Source: an uncultured Erysipelotrichaceae bacterium (GTDB lineage: Bacteria > Bacillota_I > Bacilli_A > RF39 > UBA660). From it: DNA of 5,572 bases. The position numbers and the translations under genes were made by a program. The stretch lies in the NCBI GenBank assembly GCA_902783215.1, contig CACZQD010000059.1, positions 1 to 5,572 of the forward strand, given 5' to 3'. A model generated the notes under the pieces. It saw nothing but the letters and a program-made list of their open reading frames with translations. It did no database searches and was not told the origin of the DNA. Positions 1 to 4,770 of the stretch are shown here, one piece after another (positions within the stretch are counted from its first letter, which is position 1; each line of letters begins with the position of its first letter).

Positions 1-575
1 AATCCTTTATTATCTAAGAAGTTTTGAATACATCTAATAATTTTAGGACGCATAAAAGCTACTTTTTTAGAATCTTCATTCATTATTAAATCAACATATC
101 TTCTACGATATCTCTCTTCAATATCAGTAAGTCCATGAAACTTTTCTGGAAGTGGTCTTAAAGCTTTTACTAGATGTGTATATTTCAAGCACTTAATAGT
201 TACTTCTCCTGTTCTTGTTTTCATAACCTTACCATATACTCCAACAATATCACCAATATCAGCAGATTTAAATAAACTATATGCTTCTTCACCAATATCA
301 TTTATTGAAATATATACCTGAATTTTTCCCGTTTTATCTTGAATAGAAAAGAATGAAGCTTTACCCATTTTACGAATAAACATTATTCTACCAACAACAG
401 AAGCTTTATCATCCATCGATTCAAATGCATCATGTTCAACACTTTGATATTTATCTTTCAAATCTTGTGCAAAATCTGTACGATCAAATCTTTGACCAAA
501 TGCATCTAAACCCAATTCTTTAATTTTTTCTGCTTTTTCTCTTCTAACTTTTTCTTGATCTGTTAATGCTCTCAT
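1..575 (-). CDS. lysS: Lysyl-tRNA synthetase, class II, N-terminal part (partial at window edge)
   Basis: This gene charges tRNA-Lys with lysine in the cytoplasm. Translating the minus strand from the ATG at 575 gives 191 codons, open to the window edge. Residues about 57-145 form the OB-fold anticodon-binding domain, with VGR..FIRKMGKASFFSIQD (a typical OB strand pattern) and GDIVGVYGKVMKTRTGE. Then come LRPLPEKFHGLTDIEERYR and RRYVDLI, the hallmark linker into the class II catalytic core (motif 1 region, RPKII). Full LysS is about 490-500 residues, so roughly the last 300 lie outside the window. The start is supported by an AGAGGCG ribosome binding site at 581-588, five bases upstream, and by a promoter just before it. 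The gene follows dusB in the same direction, an arrangement known in Firmicutes. Nothing looks broken. Family identification is very secure. Confidence 0.96.
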   Translation of the reverse strand, partial: MRALTDQEKVRREKAEKIKELGLDAFGQRFDRTDFAQDLKDKYQSVEHDAFESMDDKASVVGRIMFIRKMGKASFFSIQDKTGKIQVYISINDIGEEAYSLFKSADIGDIVGVYGKVMKTRTGEVTIKCLKYTHLVKALRPLPEKFHGLTDIEERYRRRYVDLIMNEDSKKVAFMRPKIIRCIQNFLDNKG

Positions 576-597
576 ATTACCGCCTCTTTTCGTTAAG

Positions 598-626
598 ATT
601 ATATCATTATTTATGAGTAATTGCAA
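598..626 (-). promoter_or_regulatory. Sigma-A-type extended -10 promoter for lysS
   Basis: Read on the minus strand there is TTGCAA (621-626, four of six matches to the -35 consensus), a 17-base spacer, and a perfect TATAAT (598-603). The -10 box is preceded by TGA, which makes it an extended -10 element (TGnTATAAT). Transcription should start near 591, leaving a leader of about 15 bases that holds little more than the ribosome binding site. There is no room for a T-box leader, so tRNA-sensing attenuation of lysS is not indicated here. The call comes from consensus matching only. Confidence 0.65.
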
Positions 627-638
627 TGATAATACAAG

Positions 639-664
639 AAAAAACTAAATCACAAAATAGTTTT
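639..664 (-). terminator. Weak intrinsic terminator overlapping the dusB stop codon
   Basis: On the minus-strand transcript AAAACUA (658-664) can pair with UAGUUUU (641-647) around a 10-base loop, and two more U follow the 3' arm at 639-640. The dusB stop codon (650-652) lies in the loop. The stem has 7 pairs with only one G-C, so it is weak, and part of the U run lies in the stem. It is supported mainly by its position at the end of dusB and just before the lysS promoter. Read-through into lysS is quite possible. Confidence 0.35.
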
Positions 665-1630
665 ATCTTTAAAATCATCTAATAATTTTATTAGTTCTTT
701 CCGTGATTTAGTTTTCATAATCTTTTCTTTTAAGTCTTTTGATCCAGTTATACCCTTTAAGTACCAAGCAGCATGACTTCTTATTTCTAACATCGCAACC
801 TTTTCATTAGTATTTTTAATTAATAGATCTAAATGTTTTTTTATCATATCAATTTTTTCTTCTATACTAACTTGTTTTGGTTCAATACTCTTTTCTAAAT
901 ATTCAATACATTCTTTAACTAGCCAAGGATTACCCATTAATCCCCTACCAATCATTACTGCATCACAACCAGTTTCATCAAGCATTCTTTTAGCATCATA
1001 ACAAGATCTAATATCACCATTTCCAATTACTGGAATGGAGACATTTTCTTTAACTTCTTTAATAATACTCCAATCGGCTTGTCCACTATATCCTTGAGAA
1101 CGAGTTCTAGGATGAATAGTTATCGCACTAGCCCCTGCTTTTTCTATTTTTTGAGCTACTTCTACTGCATTAATACTATTATTATCCCATCCACTTCTTA
1201 TTTTAACAGTCACTGGACTAGATATTGATTTTACAACAGATGAAACAATCTCAAATACTTTATCAGGATCTTTTAAAAGGGCACTTCCAGAATGGGCAGA
1301 TATTGCAACCTTAGGAACTGGACATCCCATATTTATATCCAGACAATTAACATTAAACTTTTTTTCAATTATTTTTGCTGCACTAGATAAAACTTCAGCA
1401 TTAGATCCAAATAATTGTATTCCTACTGGCATCTTAATATCTTCTATACCATTTAACATTTCCAATGTTTTTTTATTACTTCTAACAATAGCTTCCGCAC
1501 TTATTAACTCAGTAACAGCCATACCACAACCCATCTGTTCTATTATTTTCATATAAGATGGATTTGAAATGCCAGCCATTGGTGCCATAAATACATTGCT
1601 TTTTATTACTGTACGTCCTATTTTTATCAT
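650..1630 (-). CDS. dusB: tRNA-dihydrouridine synthase, DusB-like
   Basis: This FMN- and NADPH-dependent enzyme reduces specific uridines in the tRNA D-loop to dihydrouridine. At 326 residues it has the usual family length. The N-terminal TIM barrel starts with VFMAPMAGIS (13-22), the FMN-binding opening. DINMGCPVPK (98-107) carries the catalytic cysteine C103, and GSALLKDP follows. Flavin and tRNA contacts typical of the family are K143 in VKIRSGW, H173 and R175 in HPRTRSQGYSG, and the phosphate-binding segments IGNGDI (202-207) and MIGRGLMGNPW (226-236). The last 80 or so residues form the helical tRNA-binding domain. The start overlaps the stop of the upstream gene by ATGA, and no clear Shine-Dalgarno motif precedes it, so translation is probably coupled to the upstream gene. 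The gene sits directly upstream of lysS. Assignment to the DusB branch rather than another Dus branch rests on resemblance to Firmicutes DusB. Confidence 0.95.
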   Translation of the reverse strand: MIKIGRTVIKSNVFMAPMAGISNPSYMKIIEQMGCGMAVTELISAEAIVRSNKKTLEMLNGIEDIKMPVGIQLFGSNAEVLSSAAKIIEKKFNVNCLDINMGCPVPKVAISAHSGSALLKDPDKVFEIVSSVVKSISSPVTVKIRSGWDNNSINAVEVAQKIEKAGASAITIHPRTRSQGYSGQADWSIIKEVKENVSIPVIGNGDIRSCYDAKRMLDETGCDAVMIGRGLMGNPWLVKECIEYLEKSIEPKQVSIEEKIDMIKKHLDLLIKNTNEKVAMLEIRSHAAWYLKGITGSKDLKEKIMKTKSRKELIKLLDDFKDKTIL

Positions 1631-2127
1631 AAACCCATTATTTTTTGTCTTTCTCTATTTTTTACTGCATCAACCACTTCAAAATATTTTGGATCTATCT
1701 GCTCAACAACATTAACCAAATTTAGTGCATCTTCATTTCCTTTTTGGCTTAACAAATATAATCTTTTACGATTATATCTCATCCACTGAAATACTTTCCT
1801 TCCACTAGATAAAGTAATACTAGAATCATTTTTTAATAAATCGGGATGAATAATAAGAAGATTATATACTTCGACTAAAACCTTATTATATTCTTCTATA
1901 CTTCTTTGAGCTAGACTTGCTTCGCGTTTTTCGTATATTACTTTAGCTTTATCATTTTTTTTAGAAATATTTTTTAAATAATATTGATACTGACTTAACC
2001 AATTGCCAACTTTAATACCATCACTAAAACAAATATCATCAACTGTTCTAGGTATTATCCCTTTTATACATAATTCATATGCTTCATCAATTTTTTCATC
2101 TAGTGTTAATCTGTTTTTATTTTTCAT
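1627..2127 (-). CDS. Hypothetical protein with two helicase-associated (HA)-like repeats
   Basis: I do not recognise a named family for this 166-residue soluble, basic protein. It contains what look like two copies of one unit. Residues 35-53 read SDGIKVGNWLSQYQYYLKN and residues 107-125 read SSGRKVFQWMRYNRKRLYL. Both have G-x-K-V-x-x-W followed by an aromatic and basic helix, 72 residues apart. The pattern G..LG.W...QR...K is the signature of the helicase-associated (HA) domain, a small helical module thought to bind nucleic acid and often found in tandem, so nucleic-acid binding is a reasonable guess and no more. No helicase motor, catalytic motif, signal peptide or membrane segment is visible. 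The ATG at 2127 is preceded by TAGGA (2136-2140) at a suitable distance. The gene lies 24 bases after the tail-anchored protein gene and overlaps dusB by four bases, which implies one transcript for all three. Confidence 0.8.
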   Translation of the reverse strand: MKNKNRLTLDEKIDEAYELCIKGIIPRTVDDICFSDGIKVGNWLSQYQYYLKNISKKNDKAKVIYEKREASLAQRSIEEYNKVLVEVYNLLIIHPDLLKNDSSITLSSGRKVFQWMRYNRKRLYLLSQKGNEDALNLVNVVEQIDPKYFEVVDAVKNRERQKIMGL

Positions 2128-2151
2128 AATACACGTCCTAACAAATAATTA

Positions 2152-3021
2152 TCATATCATAGCTACAACAACAATTGAAGCAATAATTAACAAACCGATA
2201 ACAACAATCATAAAAGGATAAAAAACATAATCAACAAATCCAGCCTTTTTATCTTCTAGTTTATAAACATACTGTTTTTGTTTATTATTAGTTAATTGTG
2301 CATTTTCCTTTTTCTTTTGTTCTATTCTTTCTTCAATTGCTTCTTTTTCTTCCAATGTAATTAATCCCGCATTGTATTGCTTTTCTAATAATTCAGGATA
2401 TTCCATATACTGTTCATCAGTATACATAGTTTCTTTATTTAATTCTTCTGTATTAGTAGCAGGAGCAAAAGATGATTGATTTTGATACTCAAATTTAGTT
2501 GTTTCTGCATTTTTTGCACTTATTTCTAGTGTTGCTGGATCAATACTGGCTTCAACTACATTTCCTTCTGTTGTAAGTGCAATACCTTTTTCCAAGTTGA
2601 TAGTATTGATATTTAAATCCTGTCTATTAACAATTAAATAATTTAAAACTTTCATTTGCTCAGAATTTAAAGATGATAACTGTCTTTCATAATCTCCATA
2701 GTTGTTAACCATATCTTCTATTTTAACAAATCTAACTTTTTGACTATCATATTTTTGTTTAAAATCTAAAATAGTGTTAGTATTTTTTTGTGCATCATCA
2801 CTTTGTTTAATAGAATAATAGTCTCTAATTTTTTCAAACTGAGTTTGTAATGAATCATTACTATGATTTTCTATTAACTCCATTTCTCCAGTTTCTGGGT
2901 TTACAAATTTTAAATAATCTTGACCATTAATACTAACTTTTTCAACACTCGATAAATCAAATGATGTTTTTAGTCCTTTCTTAGTACTAGCCCCGTAAAT
3001 ATTTGTATATTCACCATTCAT
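2152..3021 (-). CDS. Unrecognised C-terminally membrane-anchored protein with SHOCT-like segment
   Basis: This 289-residue protein matches no family I can name. It has no N-terminal signal peptide. The first 190 or so residues are hydrophilic and probably cytoplasmic, with a small beta-like unit early on (VSINGQDYLKFVNPETGEMELIE, split here as VSINGQDYLKF and VNPETGEMELIE) and helical, charged stretches after it. Residues 210-235 (ELLEKQYNAGLITLEEKEAI and onward) resemble the SHOCT short helical module, typically L..L...G.IT.EE......... A charged linker follows, then a single hydrophobic segment at about 266-289 ending exactly at the C-terminus, so the protein is probably tail-anchored facing the cytoplasm. 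An in-frame ATG exists at 3054, but the start at 3021 is preferred because AGAGGTGG (3026-3033) precedes it. It is the first gene of a likely unit with the HA-like gene and dusB. It could be a membrane scaffold or an envelope-associated protein; this is unproven. Confidence 0.85.
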   Translation of the reverse strand: MNGEYTNIYGASTKKGLKTSFDLSSVEKVSINGQDYLKFVNPETGEMELIENHSNDSLQTQFEKIRDYYSIKQSDDAQKNTNTILDFKQKYDSQKVRFVKIEDMVNNYGDYERQLSSLNSEQMKVLNYLIVNRQDLNINTINLEKGIALTTEGNVVEASIDPATLEISAKNAETTKFEYQNQSSFAPATNTEELNKETMYTDEQYMEYPELLEKQYNAGLITLEEKEAIEERIEQKKKENAQLTNNKQKQYVYKLEDKKAGFVDYVFYPFMIVVIGLLIIASIVVVAMI

Positions 3022-3025
3022 AATA

Positions 3026-3033
3026 CCACCTCT
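3026..3033 (-). promoter_or_regulatory. Ribosome binding site that sets the start at 3021
   Basis: On the minus strand AGAGGTGG lies four bases before the ATG at 3021. The in-frame ATG 33 bases further upstream (3054) has no such site, and using it would mean translating this ribosome binding site as Arg-Gly-Gly. This decides the start in favour of 3021. Confidence 0.75.
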
Positions 3034-3042
3034 ATTATCATT

Positions 3043-3073
3043 AGTATAACACACATTTCCATTTATAAAGCAA
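3043..3073 (-). promoter_or_regulatory. Possible promoter for the tail-anchored protein gene
   Basis: Reading the minus strand, TATACT (3043-3048, five of six matches to the -10 consensus) lies about 22 bases before the start codon at 3021. The best -35 candidate is TTGCTT (3068-3073), which matches only at TTG and sits 19 bases away, longer than ideal. A second TATACT lies at 3077-3082. Position and -10 quality favour a promoter here, but the -35 is poor, and read-through from der and spoVIF remains possible. Confidence 0.3.
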
Positions 3074-3081
3074 AGTAGTAT

Positions 3082-3110
3082 AAAAAAAAAGAAATTTTGA
3101 CACTTTCTTT
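3082..3110 (-). terminator. Weak intrinsic terminator after the spoVIF-like gene
   Basis: Five bases after the spoVIF-like stop codon, AAAGAAA (3104-3110) can pair with UUUCUUU (3088-3094) around a nine-base loop. The arm runs straight into six further U (3082-3087), so the U tract totals nine. The stem has seven pairs, only one of them G-C. The long U run and the position between two genes are the main support. Expected strength is low to moderate. Confidence 0.4.
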
Positions 3111-3115
3111 ACATT

Positions 3116-3358
3116 TTAAAACATTTTATCCATATCTTTTGGTACTTTATCATTTACCACAGCACTTATTATTTTATCTTCTTGATCCTTTGATACATCT
3201 TTTCCCGTCATTTTACTTAGTGTCTGAATAACTTCCCTTAAAGTTCCTTCATCCTTTAAATCATTTTGTTGTAATTTTTTAGCTAAATCTAAAATAGTAT
3301 TTTTCCCCACACCACTTTTCTTTTCAACTTTATCAAAGAATTTATCATTAAATGCCAT
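3116..3358 (-). CDS. SpoVIF-like (stage VI sporulation protein F family) small protein
   Basis: This 80-residue acidic/basic helical protein resembles the SpoVIF family, known from Bacillus subtilis as a late mother-cell factor needed for proper spore coat assembly. The family look comes from FFDKVEKKSGV near the start (7-17), ILDLAKKLQ and LKDEGTLREVI (22-44), LSKMTGKDVSKDQEDKI (47-63), and a short tail around VPKDMDKMF. Length is close to that of the B. subtilis protein. There is no signal peptide or membrane segment. The ATG at 3358 has a perfect AGGAGG five bases upstream, but that site is buried in a strong RNA hairpin (3359-3396). The gene starts 41 bases after the der stop, on the same strand and probably the same transcript. 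The family call comes from remembered sequence resemblance. Whether this organism sporulates cannot be judged from the window, and the protein may serve another role. Confidence 0.78.
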   Translation of the reverse strand: MAFNDKFFDKVEKKSGVGKNTILDLAKKLQQNDLKDEGTLREVIQTLSKMTGKDVSKDQEDKIISAVVNDKVPKDMDKMF

Positions 3359-3396
3359 AACAACCTCCTAATCTAATATATGATTAAGAGGTTGTT
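3359..3396 (-). promoter_or_regulatory. RNA hairpin sequestering the spoVIF-like ribosome binding site
   Basis: On the minus-strand transcript the arm at 3382-3396 (AACAACCUCUUAAUC) pairs with the arm at 3359-3373 (GAUUAGGAGGUUGUU). This gives 15 continuous pairs, one of them a G-U wobble (3387 with 3368), around an eight-base loop (3374-3381). The AGGAGG of the spoVIF-like gene (3364-3369) is wholly inside the 3' arm, and the start codon follows the stem at once. The 5' arm begins three bases after the der stop codon (3400-3402). There is no U run after it, so it is not a terminator. A ribosome finishing der would cover and open the 5' arm, so translational coupling to der is the simplest reading. 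An RNA-level switch, or a DNA operator, is also possible. Confidence 0.75.
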
Positions 3397-3399
3397 TAG

Positions 3400-4710
3400 T
3401 TACCTTTCGCCTTTATTTTTAAATTGTATAACAATTGGTGTACCACTAAAATCAAATGACTCTCGAATTTTATTTTCTAAATACCTCAAGTAAGAGAAGT
3501 GTACTAATCCTTTACTATTAACTTGGATGTTAATAGTAGGAGGCGCACTAGAAACTTGACTAGAAAAATAAATTTTTAATCTTTTTCCTTTATATGAAGG
3601 TGGAATATTCAATTGATATGCTTCCATAATTACATCATTTAATAAACTTGTTTTAACCTGTCTATGACTATTTTCATATGATTTTAATATTTCTGGCATT
3701 AATGTATGAATACGTTTTTTAGTTTTTGCTGATAAAAAGACAATACTAGCATAAGTCATAAACTGAAAATTAGCTCTTATATCATTAATCCATTTTTTCA
3801 TATTTTGATCTTTATTATCAATAACATCCCATTTATTAACTACTAATACGATAGGTTTACCAGCTTCAATTGCATATCCAGCAATATGTTTATCATGCTC
3901 AATAATGCCTTCTTCTGCATTTATAACTAGTACACATACATCAGATCTATCTATAGCCTTCATTGATCTTAACAAACTATATCGTTCTACCGCCTCATAG
4001 ATTTTACCTTTTTTACGCATACCTGCAGTATCAATTACTGTATATGTATTATCATGATATTTAAAATTAGTATATATAGCATCTCTAGTAGTTCCAGCTA
4101 CATCACTCACAATAACACGTTCTTCATTTAGTAAAGCATTAACTAAACTACTTTTACCTACATTTGGTCTACCAATTATTGAAAATTTAATATTATCATC
4201 TTTTTCTTCTTCAAAATAAGGTATATTTTTAATAATAAGACTTTCTAAATCTGATATTCCAGTTCCCTGTTCTCCACTAACTTTTAGATAATTAGAAAAA
4301 CCTAATTCATAAAATTCATATTCTGTATCTTTAATTAATTTACTATCACATTTATTAATAACAACAATAACTTTATTAGATATTTTCTTTAACATATCTC
4401 TAACTGATAAATCTTCATGTGTTAAACCTGTCTTACCATCCACTACAAATAAAACTAAATCAGCCTCATCAATAGCCAATGATACTTGTACCTTTATTTC
4501 TTTATTAAAACCTTCATTATCTAATTCAATACCACCTGTATCAATTAAGTGAAATTGATGACCATCAATATTAACATTACCATATATTCTATCCCTAGTA
4601 ATACCAGGTGTATCCTCAATAATAGATACCTTTTTACCCACTAAACGATTAAATATTGTACTTTTTCCCACATTTGGTTTACCAAGTAAAGCAACAACTG
4701 GTTTTCTCAT
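3400..4710 (-). CDS. der: Ribosome biogenesis GTPase Der (EngA)
   Basis: Der is an essential double GTPase that binds the maturing 50S ribosomal subunit in the cytoplasm. At 436 residues it is exactly the usual length and appears complete. The first G domain shows GKPNVGKS (10-17), DTPGITRD (33-40), DTGG (57-60) and NKCD (119-122). The second shows GRPNVGKS (180-187), DVAGTTRD (203-210), DTAGMRKKGK (227-236), NKWD (292-295) and SAK (327-329). The C-terminal KH-like RNA-binding domain spans about 353-436, including PPSYKGKRLKIYFSSQ. All switch and nucleotide-binding motifs are intact. The ATG at 4710 has AGGTGA (4717-4722) six bases upstream. The gene is followed after 41 bases by the spoVIF-like gene and is separated from nifJ by a probable terminator. 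A likely promoter overlaps that terminator. Confidence 0.98.
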   Translation of the reverse strand: MRKPVVALLGKPNVGKSTIFNRLVGKKVSIIEDTPGITRDRIYGNVNIDGHQFHLIDTGGIELDNEGFNKEIKVQVSLAIDEADLVLFVVDGKTGLTHEDLSVRDMLKKISNKVIVVINKCDSKLIKDTEYEFYELGFSNYLKVSGEQGTGISDLESLIIKNIPYFEEEKDDNIKFSIIGRPNVGKSSLVNALLNEERVIVSDVAGTTRDAIYTNFKYHDNTYTVIDTAGMRKKGKIYEAVERYSLLRSMKAIDRSDVCVLVINAEEGIIEHDKHIAGYAIEAGKPIVLVVNKWDVIDNKDQNMKKWINDIRANFQFMTYASIVFLSAKTKKRIHTLMPEILKSYENSHRQVKTSLLNDVIMEAYQLNIPPSYKGKRLKIYFSSQVSSAPPTINIQVNSKGLVHFSYLRYLENKIRESFDFSGTPIVIQFKNKGER

Positions 4711-4728
4711 AAAACATCACCTGTTGAT

Positions 4729-4757
4729 ATTTTATCAAATAAAAAAGAAAAAGACAA
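4729..4757 (-). promoter_or_regulatory. Possible sigma-A promoter for der
   Basis: On the minus strand TTGTCT (4752-4757, four of six matches to the -35 consensus), a 17-base spacer and TAAAAT (4729-4734, five of six to the -10) form a plausible promoter. The predicted start near 4722 would leave a leader of only about 12 bases, with AGGTGA at its very 5' end. The -35 lies inside the 3' half of the nifJ terminator. In DNA this AT-rich, chance matches are common, so this stays tentative. Confidence 0.38.
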
Positions 4758-4770
4758 ACTATCTTTCTCT
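4741..4770 (-). terminator. Intrinsic terminator at the end of nifJ
   Basis: On the minus-strand transcript AGAGAAAGA (4762-4770) pairs with UCUUUUUCU (4746-4754) over nine pairs including one G-U, with a seven-base loop (4755-4761). Five U follow directly (4741-4745), then A and three more U. The nifJ stop codon (4759-4761) is in the loop. The stem is A-U rich, so strength is moderate at best, but shape, U run and position between nifJ and der fit a terminator. Confidence 0.5.

Noticed and set aside
602..631. Short inverted repeat (TATCAT...ATGATA) across the lysS promoter as an operator
   Set aside because: Only six base pairs of AT-rich sequence, easily expected by chance; not enough to claim a regulator site.
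576..649. T-box or other leader riboswitch before lysS
   Set aside because: The gap is only 74 bases and the predicted leader about 15 bases, too short for a T-box; no T-box sequence or specifier stem is visible.
1627..2127. HA-like gene as a decayed fragment of a helicase
   Set aside because: It has its own ribosome binding site, an intact frame, tight overlap with dusB and no trace of helicase motor motifs in the flanking sequence.
2003..2221. Plus-strand open frame of 72 codons
   Set aside because: It overlaps two well-supported minus-strand genes, has no good ribosome binding site, and its protein is low-complexity Ile/Thr-rich, as expected from the antisense of AT-rich coding DNA.
3022..3054. 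Longer start for the tail-anchored protein at 3054
   Set aside because: The extra 11 residues are the translated promoter/ribosome-binding region (including Arg-Gly-Gly from the AGAGGTGG site). The ATG at 3021 has that site at the right distance.
3082..3090. Nine-adenine run as a frameshift or slippage site
   Set aside because: It lies between genes and is better explained as the U tract of a terminator; no coding frame crosses it.
3359..3396. The der-spoVIF hairpin as a rho-independent terminator
   Set aside because: In the direction of transcription the stem is followed directly by the start codon ATGGCA, with no U run, so the terminator shape is missing.
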